Assembly: GCA_035631315.1 (NCBI GenBank)
Contig: DASQIZ010000014.1
Coordinates: 39,503-103,502 of the forward strand
Length of the DNA: 64,000 nt
Origin: 40CM-2-70-7 sp035631315
GTDB lineage: Bacteria; Gemmatimonadota; Gemmatimonadetes; Gemmatimonadales; GWC2-71-9
Direction: 5' to 3'
This document shows, in pieces, positions 1-11,490 of the stretch. Below the pieces are notes generated by a model, which ran no database searches, was not told the origin of the DNA, and was given only the letters and a program-made list of their open reading frames with translations. Position numbers and translations under genes: made by a program. The stretch's first letter is position 1. Each line of letters starts with the position of its first letter.

Positions 1-152
1 CCGATCCGGGCGTTGCACTCCACCACGGCGTGCGCGGCGATCTTCGAGCCGTCGCCGATGGTCACCCTGGGTCCGATGACGGCATAGGGACCCACGTCGA
101 CGTCGCGGCCCAGCTCGGCCTTCGGATCGATCAGTGCCGTCGGGTGGATCAT
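1..152 (-). CDS. lpxA: LpxA, UDP-GlcNAc acyltransferase (N-terminal 50 residues, cut by window edge)
   Basis: Cytoplasmic enzyme that puts the first acyl chain on UDP-GlcNAc in lipid A synthesis. The visible start, MIHPTALIDPKAELG, followed by V.VGPYAVIGP and IGDG, is the hexapeptide-repeat beginning of the left-handed beta helix typical of LpxA. The ATG overlaps the stop codon of lpxC-fabZ as ATGA, so the two are probably translationally coupled. The rest of the gene lies beyond base 1. The identity rests on the N-terminus and on the lpxD, lpxC-fabZ, lpxA gene order. Confidence 0.88.
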   Translation of the reverse strand, partial: MIHPTALIDPKAELGRDVDVGPYAVIGPRVTIGDGSKIAAHAVVECNARI

Positions 153-1429
153 TTGTCGGTGACGATGGCCATCATTTCGGCCTCCGCGACGACCTGCCCA
201 TCGACGTAGCCGACGCCCTTCATCTTGCAGGTGCGGCCCCGGAACTGCACCATCTCGAGCTCGAAGCGGATCTGATCGCCGGGCAGCACGGGGCGGCGGA
301 ACTTCACGTTATCGAGCGACATGAAGTAGACCACCTTGTCTTCGACATTCTGCCCTTCGAAGTGCCCCATCAGGAGCATCCCGCCCACCTGGGCCATCGC
401 TTCGATGATCAGGACGCCCGGCATGATCGGGTGACCGGGGAAATGGCCCTGGAAGAACGGCTCGTTGATCGTGACGTTCTTGATCCCCACGATCCGCCGG
501 TCCCCTTCCACCTCGATGATGCGGTCCACGAGGAGGAACGGATAGCGGTGCGGGAGAATATCGAGGATGCGGCCGATGTCGTAACGGGCGTCCCCCGTCC
601 GCTTCGCGGTCCGGGAGAGGGCCCGGGCGAGCGCCACGTTGCCGACGTGCGAGGGCCGGGTCGCGACGATGTGCGCGCGCACCCGCGCGCCCGTCAGCGC
701 CAGGTCGCCGACGATGTCGGCGGCCTTGTGACGCACGAACTCGTCGGGCCAGCGCAGGGGACCTCCCTGCACCACCGCCTGGTCGTCCAGCACGATGGCG
801 TTGTCCTTGGTGACGCCCTTGATCAGGCCCTTGGCCCGGAGTGCGTCCACTTCACTGGCGAATCCAAACGTGCGCGCGCCGGCGAGCTCGCGGCCGAACG
901 CTTCCGGCGTGATCTCGTACGTGCCGGCTTGCCGCCCGATCATCGGATGCGCGAACTCTACCGTCGCGGTGAGGCGGTAGCTCTTGGCCGGTGCGACGAC
1001 GTAGCTCGCGTCCCCTTCCGTGACGGTAAAGGGCGCCTGTACGGTGAGCAGGACGGGCTCGCCCTCGTGTTCGGCGGTGCCTGCGTCGCTCAGGGCCTTG
1101 AAGTACGGTCCCACGCTGCCGTCGAGCGCCGGCGGCTCCGGTCCCGAGAGCTCGATGATGCAGTCGTCCACCTCGAGCGCTCCAAGGGCGGCCAGGAGGT
1201 GTTCGACCGTGTGGATCGTCGCCTCCCCGTGTCCGATGGCGGTGCGCCGCTCGAGGGCCTCGACCTCCGTGAGGCGCGCCGGCACCAGCGGCTTGTCGGC
1301 GAGATCGGTCCGCCGGAAGGCGATGCCCTGCCCCGATGTGGCCGGCAGCAGGCGCGCCTCGGTTTTGGCACCGGTATGGAGACCGGTGCCGGAGAGCTTC
1401 GCCTCGTGCTTGAGCGTCCGTCTAGCGAT
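149..1429 (-). CDS. lpxC-fabZ: LpxC-FabZ fusion: UDP-acyl-GlcNAc deacetylase plus 3-hydroxyacyl-ACP dehydratase
   Basis: Bifunctional enzyme of 426 residues if it starts at 1429. Residues 1 to about 280 are LpxC, the zinc deacetylase committing UDP-GlcNAc to lipid A. They keep GTGLHTG, TVEH (His about 77), HKAAD (His about 234, Asp about 238) and PSHVGN (His about 261). Residues about 281-426 are FabZ, with HRYPFLLVDR, the catalytic His in GHFPGHP (about 329) and the Glu in IIEAMAQ (about 343). The first ATG/GTG/TTG in frame is GTG at 1285, which would remove 48 conserved residues. The reading frame upstream begins IARRTLKHEAKLSGTG, and its ATC at 1429 has AAGGGG about 6 nt upstream. I therefore take ATC as the probable start, or a base error in an ATG. 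The gene overlaps the end of lpxD and the start of lpxA. LpxC-FabZ fusions are known in Bacteroidetes and relatives. Confidence 0.9.
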   Translation of the reverse strand: MARRTLKHEAKLSGTGLHTGAKTEARLLPATSGQGIAFRRTDLADKPLVPARLTEVEALERRTAIGHGEATIHTVEHLLAALGALEVDDCIIELSGPEPPALDGSVGPYFKALSDAGTAEHEGEPVLLTVQAPFTVTEGDASYVVAPAKSYRLTATVEFAHPMIGRQAGTYEITPEAFGRELAGARTFGFASEVDALRAKGLIKGVTKDNAIVLDDQAVVQGGPLRWPDEFVRHKAADIVGDLALTGARVRAHIVATRPSHVGNVALARALSRTAKRTGDARYDIGRILDILPHRYPFLLVDRIIEVEGDRRIVGIKNVTINEPFFQGHFPGHPIMPGVLIIEAMAQVGGMLLMGHFEGQNVEDKVVYFMSLDNVKFRRPVLPGDQIRFELEMVQFRGRTCKMKGVGYVDGQVVAEAEMMAIVTDK

Positions 1430-2474
1430 CGGAGTCCCCTTCCGGGCGCGCCAGCGCCTCGAGCTCGTTGACCAGGGGTGCCAGGCGGTACAGTGCCGCC
1501 TGGGCCCGCAGGTACTCGCGATGGTTCCGTGCCGGATATCCGGTGACCGTCGCGCCGTCTTCGATGTCGCCGATCACGCCGCTTTGCACGGTGATGCGGA
1601 CGCGGGAGCCGACGTTGATATGATCCGCGAGGCCCACCTGTCCGGCGAGAAACACGTCGTCTCCCACCCGGGTCGACCCGGCGATCCCCACCATCGCCGC
1701 GATGAGACAGCGCTCGCCGATCTGCACGTTATGGGCGACCATGACGAGGTTGTCGATCTTCGTGCCACGTCCGACGACCGTGTCGTCGACGCTGCCGCGG
1801 TCGACGGTGGTGTTCGCACCGATCTCCACATCGTCCCCGATGACGCACCGGCCCACCTGCGGAATCTTCCGGGGCAGCGCTCCGGCCTTGCCCGGGAGAT
1901 AGCCGAACCCGTCGGCGCCGAGGCGGGTGCCCGAGTGGATCATGACGCGGTCCCCGATGACGGTCCCCGTGTAGCACGTCACCTGGGCATAGAGGTGCAC
2001 GTCGTTCCCGACGATCACGCCGGCTCCCAGCACACACCCGGCGTCGATCCGGACGTTCTTGCCCAGACGCACATCCTGGCCGAGCACCACGTGCGGCCCG
2101 ATGGCGACGGGGTCGGTCCAGGTGGTGCCCCGGCCGATGATCGCCGAAGCGTCCACGCCCGGCACCCAGGCCGGTTCGGGATAGAGGATCGGGAGCACGT
2201 CGAGGAGGGCGGCGTGCGGGTCCGCGACCACGATCCGGGTGGGCGGCCCCTGCGGGAGATCGGCGAACTCGGGGCGGCACAACACCACGGCCTGCCGGGC
2301 GCGCTCAAAGTATGGGAGGTAGGAACGGCTGGCAAGAAACGCCAAGTCGCCCGCGCCGGCCCGCTCGAGCGGGGCGACACGGGCGACCGTGACCTGACCC
2401 GGACCCACGAGCCGCCCCCCGGTGAGGGCGGCGATGTCATACGCGGAGAGCGGTCGGCGGCCTTCCGCTGGCAC
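1422..2474 (-). CDS. lpxD: LpxD, UDP-3-O-acyl-glucosamine N-acyltransferase
   Basis: Third enzyme of lipid A synthesis, adding the N-linked acyl chain. The 350-residue length is normal for the family. An N-terminal substrate-binding domain is followed from about residue 110 by hexapeptide repeats (AIIGRGT, GPHVVLG, GKNVRIDAG, GANTTVDRG), which form the beta helix. The catalytic-type His is in MVAHNVQIG. The start is GTG (reads MPAEGRRPLS), 8 nt after the ompH stop. Its last codons overlap the inferred lpxC-fabZ start. Confidence 0.95.
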   Translation of the reverse strand: MPAEGRRPLSAYDIAALTGGRLVGPGQVTVARVAPLERAGAGDLAFLASRSYLPYFERARQAVVLCRPEFADLPQGPPTRIVVADPHAALLDVLPILYPEPAWVPGVDASAIIGRGTTWTDPVAIGPHVVLGQDVRLGKNVRIDAGCVLGAGVIVGNDVHLYAQVTCYTGTVIGDRVMIHSGTRLGADGFGYLPGKAGALPRKIPQVGRCVIGDDVEIGANTTVDRGSVDDTVVGRGTKIDNLVMVAHNVQIGERCLIAAMVGIAGSTRVGDDVFLAGQVGLADHINVGSRVRITVQSGVIGDIEDGATVTGYPARNHREYLRAQAALYRLAPLVNELEALARPEGDSDR

Positions 2475-2482
2475 CGGGGTCG

Positions 2483-3046
2483 CTAGTTCGACTGGGCCGG
2501 CAGTTGTTTGATACGGGCGACCACCGTGCGGGTGATGTCCAGTGCCGGGTCCGCGGCCAGGAGCCCCGACGCGCTGGGGTCACCGTTGAAGACCATCGCA
2601 TACCCACCTTCGAGACGCACGGCCTCGATGATGGTCCGGATCTTCTGCTGAATGGGCGCCATCAGTTCCTGCTGGCGCTGCTGAGCCTTCTGGTTCAGCT
2701 CTTGGGTCCGCGCGTCGAAGCGCTGCTGCATGTTCTGCAGATCCTTCTGCTTCGCCTGCTTCGCCGCGGGGGACAGGGCGATGGACTGCTGATCCAGCGC
2801 CTGCACCGCCGAATCCATCTGCTGCTGCATCTTCTGCACCTCATCCCGGTAACCCTGGACCTCGCGAGCCAGCGTCGACTCCGCCGTCACGTACCCGGGA
2901 GTCGAATCGAGAATCTGCTGCGGGATGACATAGGCGATCTTGAGCCCGGTGCCCCCCTTGGACGCAGGGGTCTGCGCGCGGGCCGCTTGCGCGGATACGG
3001 ATCGGGCGGCGGCCAACGCCAGACAGACCACCAGGACACGCTTCAT
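2483..3046 (-). CDS. skp: OmpH/Skp-family periplasmic chaperone
   Basis: Periplasmic chaperone that holds unfolded outer-membrane proteins for the BAM complex. The 187-residue product begins with a clear signal peptide (MKRVLVVCLALAAARSVSAQ). The mature part is rich in Gln, Lys and Ala in a long predicted coiled coil (about residues 60-150, KMQQQMDSAVQALDQQ and RFDARTQELNQKAQQR), the arms of the Skp jellyfish. I choose ATG 3046 because GGAG lies 6 nt upstream and the signal peptide starts there; the frame is open further upstream but not signal-like. It lies 35 nt after bamA, the usual bamA-skp-lpxD order. Confidence 0.88.
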   Translation of the reverse strand: MKRVLVVCLALAAARSVSAQAARAQTPASKGGTGLKIAYVIPQQILDSTPGYVTAESTLAREVQGYRDEVQKMQQQMDSAVQALDQQSIALSPAAKQAKQKDLQNMQQRFDARTQELNQKAQQRQQELMAPIQQKIRTIIEAVRLEGGYAMVFNGDPSASGLLAADPALDITRTVVARIKQLPAQSN

Positions 3047-3081
3047 GACTGACTCCGGAGATGGGGACATAAGAGAATTGC

Positions 3082-5477
3082 TCAGAAGAAGTTGCCGAGT
3101 TTGAAGTGAAGTTTCCAGCCGGGCGTCGGTCGCCCGGCCGCATTGACTTTGTCGAAGCCGTAGCCGAGATCGAGCCCGATCGGCCCGAGGGGTGAGACCA
3201 CCGCCACGCCGACGCCGGCCCCGCGGAACAGCCGGGTCGGATCGTACTGCGCGGGCCGGGCCCACACGTTACCGGCATCGAAGAACGTACTGACATAGAA
3301 CGCCTGGGAGAGCCGGAGCCCGATCTCGGCGTTCATCAGGAAGAAGGCGTTTCCGAACGCGTTGGCGCTCGCCTGGCCGCTCGCCGCGTTGGGATCGTAG
3401 CCCTTGGGTGTGATCGAGAACTCGTCATAACCGCGCAGGGGGATGCCGAACTGCGTGCCGCCCATGGTGAAGAGCTGATCGAAGAACGGCGATTTTCCGA
3501 ACACGAATCCCGAGCGGGTCGACAGCCCGAGCACGAATTTCGGCGGGTTGGCCCCCGCGCCTTTGCCGCCCAGCGTGCCCAGGGGGGCGTAGAAGTGCGA
3601 CTCGATGTCCACGCGCTGGAAATTTCCGGTGCCGCCCAGCAGGCCGCCGCTCTGGGACACTCCCACCGACGTCATGTTGCCGCCCGTCGGGAAGGGCAGA
3701 TCCACGCGGGTGTCTCGCAGGATCGAGGTGCCGAGCGTGGACCGGATGCAGTTGCTGCAGCCGAACGTGGTCCCGAACTGGGGGTTCAGGGCCGAGCCGA
3801 TGAAGCTCTGGTCGTCCAGGCTGTACGAGACGAACAACCGCGTGTACTGGCTGCCGAAGAGCGGGAAGCCGAACTGCAGTGATCCGCCGCGCCGCCGGAG
3901 CTGACCCAGGTCCGCGATGGTGTACCGGTACCGCGAGTCGTGCAGATCGAGTGTCCCCGAAATCCGGGACATGATGATCGCGGGATCGGTATACGAGATA
4001 TCGAAGTCCGTGATGTTCTGTCCGAACTGCCACTGGAAGTGACCGCGTTTGCCCCGGCCGAAGAGGTTCGGCTCATCGAGGCCGATGAAGCCGCCGAGGC
4101 CCGTGCCCTGCCCTACCGACGCGCCGAAGTTCACGTTGCCGGTGCGCTTCTCTTCGACCCGGAAGATGACGTCGACGTCACCCTGATCATTGGCGGGCCG
4201 GGTGTCGGGGATCGGCAGCGGCTGCTGGAAGAAGCCGAGGTTCGAGATGTTCTGGTACGAGCGCAGGAGCGCGTTCTGCCGGAAGACGTCGCCGGGGATC
4301 ATTTCGATCGCTTGGCGAATGACCGACTCGTGTGTGACGTCGTTCCCCACGATGTCGATCTTGTTGACGATGGCTGGCTGGTGCTCCTGGACGAACCACC
4401 GGAGATCCACCACCGGCGTGCCGTCCCGCTCTACGCGGCGCACGACGTCGTTCTGGATCTGTACGTAGAGGTAGCCGTCGTCGCGGTACGCCGTGTAGAC
4501 CTTGTTGGTGGCGTCGTCCCATTTGCTCTGATTGAAATAGGCGGCCCCGTGCTCGGTCCCGCCCAGCCCCAACAGGCCGGTCCGCCGGGCTCCGGTGAAC
4601 GGATAGAGGCCCTGCAGCTCTTCCGAGGTGAAGTGCCGGTTTCCCGCGATCTCGAACGTCCCGACCTTGTACGGCTGGCCCTCGCTCAGGCGTACCACCA
4701 GCGTCGCCTTCCCCGTCGTGTCGTCCACGATGAGGGTGTCGCCGAGGACCTGGAAGTCGACGTAGCCGCGGGCGCCGTAGAAGTCGGGGAGCTTCTGGGT
4801 CAGATCCTTCTGGAGTTGATCCTCGTCATACTCGCCGTTGCGCCAGAAGAAGAAGCCCTCGGGCTTCGAGCCCATCTGATCCACGAGCGTCTGTGCGCTG
4901 AACGCGTGGTTGCCCTCGAAGTTCACCCGGGCAATGGCCACCCGGCGCCCCTCGTCGACTTCGAACACCACCCGGACCCGCGAGGAGTCCGCTTCGTAGA
5001 TCCACTTCGGGGTCACCGACGCGAGGTAGTATCCGTCGCCCCGGTAAAGCGAGTCGATGCGGGCGGTGGACCGGGAGACCGCGGCGGGATCGAGGGGCCG
5101 GCCCTCGAACAGCGTGACGCGTTCGCGTACGGTGCGGTCGGAGATCTTTTCGGTGCCTTTGACGGTCCACTTGATGAGGATGGGACGCTCTTTGACGGTC
5201 ACCAACAGGATGGAGCGCCCGCCGGTGGTATCGGCGTCGACGCGGACGTCCTGGAACTGTCCCGACGCGTAGAGGGCCTCGAGGGCGTGCTGGACGTCCC
5301 GGTAGCCGGTGACCCGGCCGACGGCGAAGCCGGACGTGGAGAGCACGGTCTGCCGGGTGACGCGCTTGATCCCGAGAATGGCGATGGAGTCGGGGACGAT
5401 CTGCGCCGCCTGCCCCCGCGCGACCTGGGGCAGCAGGCAGAGGAGACCACAGACGGCGCCGAGGGAGATCCGGCGGA

Positions 5478-5481
<4 letters not shown>
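3082..5481 (-). CDS. bamA: BamA, outer-membrane protein assembly factor
   Basis: Central beta-barrel of the BAM complex, inserting outer-membrane proteins. The 799-residue product has a signal peptide (MIRRISLGAVCGLLCLLPQV), then several POTRA domains over about residues 27-430, where ITRVNFEGN-type strands recur (VARVNFEGNHAFS, GTFEIAGNRHFT, VNKIDIVGNDVTHE). The rest is a C-terminal 16-strand barrel of the Omp85 family. It ends in KLGNFF, a terminal Phe that matches the beta-signal read by BAM. The start codon overlaps the clpC stop by 4 nt (ATGA). An unusual paired cysteine (GCSNC, about residue 580) sits in a barrel loop. Confidence 0.96.
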
Positions 5482-7958
<2,477 letters not shown>

Positions 7959-7971
7959 CGCCTCATCACCC

Positions 7972-9045
7972 TCAGGGGGATTCGGATTCCAGCAAGCGCC
8001 GGACGTACGTGGCACGCACCGTGGGCAGCTCGGGGTCGCCACCGGTCCGGCCCTCGAGCGCCGCCAGGTGCGCGGGCTGCGTGTAAATCAGGAGCTTGTT
8101 GAGCGTGTATACACTCAAGCCCGGTATCAGGTCGAGTCCAACACCCAGCCGCACGCCGCTCAGCAAGTTCATCGCTTCTTCGAACGTCAGCCGCCGCGCG
8201 TGCCGGAGCAATCCATACGCCCGCCACGTCTTGTCGGCCACTTCGTCCGGCGCGGTCCGGAGGAGCATCTGCCGGGCCTGGCCTTCGTACTCGATCACCT
8301 GCCGGACGATCTTGCCGAGGTGGTCGAGGAGCTCTCCCTCGGTCTTCCCCAGCGTCGTCTGATTCGACAACTGGAAGAAGTTACCAACCACCTCACTACC
8401 TTCCCCGTACAGGCCCCGAAAGGTCAGTCCCACCTGGGCCAGCCCCTGCAATACCTTCCCGATTTCCTTGGTCAAAACAAGGCCCGGCAAGTGGATAAGC
8501 ACACTGGCGCGGAGCCCGGTGCCGGCATTGGTGGGGCAAGAGGTAAGATAGCCAAACTCCGGGTGAAACGCGAAGGGAAGCAGCCGCCCGAGGTCCGCAT
8601 CCACCGATTCCAGTTGAGCATACGCCTCATCCAACGCGAAACCTGACCACATCCCCTGCAGCCGGAGGTGGTCTTCCTCATTCACCATCACCCCCACGGG
8701 CGACTGTGCCACCAGCGCGGCTCCCGGCCGCGGCCGGCTGTCCTGGTCCAGCCCCGCCAATTCCTTGCTTACCAGGTGCCGTTCATGAAGGAGTTGCCGG
8801 TCCCCCCGCTCCAGAGCGTCGAGCCGGAACGAAACGTTCCGTTTCAGGCGTTCGCTCGCCGCCGCGGCCTCGAGCACCCGGTCCAGGACCGCCAGGCGTT
8901 CCTCATCAGTGGAGCGCTGGGAGAAGGTGTGCCCCGACAGGTTCCGGGCCAGCCGGATCCTGGTGGAAAGCACGATCTGGCTCTTGGGTCCGGAAGCGTC
9001 CAGCCAACCCAGTCCGCCATCGGGAAGGAGCGACAAGTCCATCAT
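7972..9045 (-). CDS. mcsB: McsB-type protein arginine kinase
   Basis: Predicted kinase that phosphorylates arginine side chains, marking proteins for ClpC-ClpP. The 357 residues match the guanido-phosphotransferase fold of McsB. The nucleotide-binding start is VLSTRIRLARNLSG, and the reactive-Cys loop is CPTNAGTGLRAS near residue 165. Later come YGEGSEVVGNFFQLSNQ and a C-terminal domain of about 100 residues. In Bacillus McsB a C-terminal RDxxRA motif binds phospho-arginine; here the matching region reads LPTVRATYVRR, so that site looks altered. The ATG overlaps the mcsA stop (ATGA), and clpC follows after 13 nt. Confidence 0.93.
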   Translation of the reverse strand: MMDLSLLPDGGLGWLDASGPKSQIVLSTRIRLARNLSGHTFSQRSTDEERLAVLDRVLEAAAASERLKRNVSFRLDALERGDRQLLHERHLVSKELAGLDQDSRPRPGAALVAQSPVGVMVNEEDHLRLQGMWSGFALDEAYAQLESVDADLGRLLPFAFHPEFGYLTSCPTNAGTGLRASVLIHLPGLVLTKEIGKVLQGLAQVGLTFRGLYGEGSEVVGNFFQLSNQTTLGKTEGELLDHLGKIVRQVIEYEGQARQMLLRTAPDEVADKTWRAYGLLRHARRLTFEEAMNLLSGVRLGVGLDLIPGLSVYTLNKLLIYTQPAHLAALEGRTGGDPELPTVRATYVRRLLESESP

Positions 9046-9536
9046 TCCAGTACCCGGATCCGGTCGCGGAGCTCGGCGGCCAATTCGAAGTTCTCGGCTT
9101 CCACCGCCTGCCGGAGCTGGTGCCGCAGCTCCAGGAGCCGGCGGGCCGGGTCGGCCTCCTCGCCGCCGGGCTGCCGGTACCGCTCACCCACATGCTGGCT
9201 TGACCCGTGGAGGCGCCGCAGGAGGTCGCGCAGGTGGACCTCGAACGCCGCGTAGCATTCCGCGCACCCGAGCTTCCCGGTTTCCCGGAAGTCCTTGAGT
9301 GTGCCGCCGCAGCTGGGACACGGTGTGCCATCGACGGTGGCGGGCAGGAGTGACCCGGCCGTCTTCCCCATCGCCATGATGAATCCACCGAGGGGAGACT
9401 TGAGGGCCGTGGCGCCGGTCTCGACGCCCTTCTCGGCGGCGCACTGCTCACAGAGATGGAGGGTGACCTTCGAGTCGTGCTCCACCTGCGTCAGGTTGAT
9501 GACGGCGTCCCGTTCTTTGCAATGATCGCAGAGCAT
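9042..9536 (-). CDS. mcsA: McsA-like zinc-finger activator with UVR motif
   Basis: Small partner protein expected to activate McsB and bridge it to ClpC. The 164 residues contain two CxxC pairs at the N-terminus (MLCDHCKERD and LCEQCAAEKG), a second zinc-finger pair (CPSCGGT and CAECYAAFE), and a C-terminal UVR motif (QAVEAENFELAAELRDRIR). This layout is McsA/YacH. The start ATG shares one base with the lolD stop (TGATG), and the stop overlaps mcsB. It is annotated from motifs and position; the spacer between the finger pairs is longer than in Bacillus. Confidence 0.9.
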   Translation of the reverse strand: MLCDHCKERDAVINLTQVEHDSKVTLHLCEQCAAEKGVETGATALKSPLGGFIMAMGKTAGSLLPATVDGTPCPSCGGTLKDFRETGKLGCAECYAAFEVHLRDLLRRLHGSSQHVGERYRQPGGEEADPARRLLELRHQLRQAVEAENFELAAELRDRIRVLE

Positions 9537-10237
9537 CAGGGGATCGCCTCCATCGAGGGCACCGCGCCCAGCCGGCCGTCCTCCAGCCACAGGATGCGAT
9601 CCGCACGCCCGGCGAGCTGCCGGTTGTGGGTCACGACCACTACCGCGGTCTCAAAGTCGCGCGCGAGCTGGAAGAACGTTTCGTGCAACACCTCGGCGTT
9701 CGCGTGGTCCAGGTTTCCCGACGGCTCGTCGGCGAGGACCAGCGCGGGATCATGGACCAGGGCGCGGGCCACGGCGCAGCGCTGCTGTTCCCCGCCCGAC
9801 AACTCCGAAGGTCGGTGACTCATCCGTCCCGCCAGGCCGACCGCGGAAAGACGCTCTTCGGCGCGGGAGCGTGCCTGCCGGTCAGTCGCGCCGGCGATGA
9901 GCAGCGGCATCATCACGTTCTCGAGTGCCGAGAACTCGCGGAGCAGGTGGTGGAACTGGAATACGAATCCGATGCGCCGGTTCCGGAGCTCGGACAGCGC
10001 GTTGGCATCGAGGTCGGCGAACCGGGACCCCTCGAGCCAAATGTCTCCGGACGTCGGACGGTCGAGCGCGCCCAGGAGATGCAGGAGCGTGCTCTTCCCC
10101 GCTCCGGACGAGCCGACGATCGCGATCAGCTCCCCGCGACGCACTTCGACATCCGCGCCGCGCAACACCTCGAGCGGCTTCCCGTCGCCCCCGGCGAAGA
10201 CCTTGCGCAGACCGCGCGACTCGAGGAGGCCGTTCAT
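9536..10237 (-). CDS. lolD: LolD-like ABC transporter ATPase (lipoprotein release)
   Basis: ATPase that powers release of outer-membrane lipoproteins from the inner membrane, in the MacB/LolD group. The 233 residues show Walker A GSSGAGKS, a Q-loop in FVFQFHHLL, signature LSGGEQQR, Walker B ALVLADEPSGNLD and the switch His in VVVTHNRQL. The FQFHHLLREFSALENVMMP segment is typical of LolD. It overlaps the permease gene upstream (ATGA) and mcsA downstream, so permease and ATPase are made together. Confidence 0.9.
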   Translation of the reverse strand: MNGLLESRGLRKVFAGGDGKPLEVLRGADVEVRRGELIAIVGSSGAGKSTLLHLLGALDRPTSGDIWLEGSRFADLDANALSELRNRRIGFVFQFHHLLREFSALENVMMPLLIAGATDRQARSRAEERLSAVGLAGRMSHRPSELSGGEQQRCAVARALVHDPALVLADEPSGNLDHANAEVLHETFFQLARDFETAVVVVTHNRQLAGRADRILWLEDGRLGAVPSMEAIP

Positions 10238-11490
10238 TCGTACCGGATCGCGGTCACCGGGTCCAGGTCCCCGGCGCGGAAGGCCGGGTAGAGGGGCGCG
10301 AGGGTCGCGACCAGCAGGCTGGCGCCGACGACGGCGAGGATGTCCATCGGCTGGGTGTGGACCGGCAGGTGATCGACGAAATAGATCGACGGATCGATGG
10401 CGATCCAGCGGCCGTTGTTGACCATGGCGCCCAGAATCGCTCCCGTGACGGCTCCGAGCACGGTCCCGGTGAGTCCGATGATCACGCCCTGCGCGAGGAA
10501 CACCCGCCGGATGCTGGCCCGCTTCAGGCCCATCGCCAGGAGAATGCCGATCTCTCTCGTCTTGTCCCGTACCACCATCGTCAGCATCCCGACCACGTTG
10601 AACGCCGCTACCACACAAATGAGAAACACCACGAAAGCCATCGCGAGTTTCTCGAGGTTCAGGGCCGAGAAGAGCGCCTGATTCTGGCTTTGCCAGTCGA
10701 CCGCCCGGTACGGGTACCCGAGGTGAGTCTCGAGCGACGCGGCGAAGGACCTGGCGCTCCAGGGATCGGCGAGCTGCACTTCGATGCCCGTGACGGCCGT
10801 GTCGAGCCCTGCCAGGCGCTGGGCGACCGGGCGGGTCAGGACGGCGTAGCTGTCGTCGTAGATGTACATCCCGGTGTCGAAGATGCCCGTGACTTCGTAC
10901 CGGTGGTATTGGGGCACGAACGCGCCCACCGACGCGTTGTAGCCGGATCGCAGATTGAAGGACACCAACGTCACCACGTCCCCGACGTACACCGAGAGTT
11001 TGCCGGCGAGCCGCGTGCCCAGCGCGACCCCCCCTTCCACATCGGGACGTGTAGTCCGGAAGTGCAGGTCCCCCTTGATGAAGTGCCGCGCGAAGGTCGT
11101 CACGGCCCGGCTGCCGGTATCCGGCTCGATGCCGTACACCACCACGCCCTCGGCGTAGTCGTGCCCGGCGGTGATGCCGGCCTGCGTCATCACGAAGGGG
11201 GCGGCGGCGGTCACGCCCCTGGTATGCCGGACCGTGTCGAGCACCCGGTGCCAATCATCGAGACGAAGGCCCTCACCGTACGTGAGCACGCGCAGATGCG
11301 GGCTCCCGACCAGGATCTTGTCGCGCAGATCGGACTGCAGTCCGTTCATGACGCCCAACACGATCACCAACGCGGCGACGCCGACGAACACGCCACCGAC
11401 AGCGATCACCGTAATGAACGACAGGAGCCCCGACGAACGGCGGCTCGTCAGGTACCGCAGCGCGATGCGGAGCTCCAGGGCGCCAATCAT
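10234..11490 (-). CDS. lolE: LolC/LolE-type lipoprotein-releasing permease
   Basis: Inner-membrane partner of the LolD-like ATPase. The 418 residues have one N-terminal membrane helix after IALRYLTSRR, a large periplasmic MacB_PCD-type domain, and three C-terminal helices of the FtsX type. The conserved stretch KTREIGILLAMGLKRASIRRVF lies near residue 310. Only one permease gene is present, so it may act as a homodimer, as proposed for LolF-type systems. This is inference; a second permease could lie elsewhere. The start overlaps the lysS stop (ATGA). Confidence 0.87.
   Translation of the reverse strand: MIGALELRIALRYLTSRRSSGLLSFITVIAVGGVFVGVAALVIVLGVMNGLQSDLRDKILVGSPHLRVLTYGEGLRLDDWHRVLDTVRHTRGVTAAAPFVMTQAGITAGHDYAEGVVVYGIEPDTGSRAVTTFARHFIKGDLHFRTTRPDVEGGVALGTRLAGKLSVYVGDVVTLVSFNLRSGYNASVGAFVPQYHRYEVTGIFDTGMYIYDDSYAVLTRPVAQRLAGLDTAVTGIEVQLADPWSARSFAASLETHLGYPYRAVDWQSQNQALFSALNLEKLAMAFVVFLICVVAAFNVVGMLTMVVRDKTREIGILLAMGLKRASIRRVFLAQGVIIGLTGTVLGAVTGAILGAMVNNGRWIAIDPSIYFVDHLPVHTQPMDILAVVGASLLVATLAPLYPAFRAGDLDPVTAIRYE

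Noticed and set aside
149..1285. lpxC-fabZ starting at GTG 1285
   Set aside because: It would drop 48 residues of the conserved LpxC N-terminus; the frame continues with family sequence to 1429.
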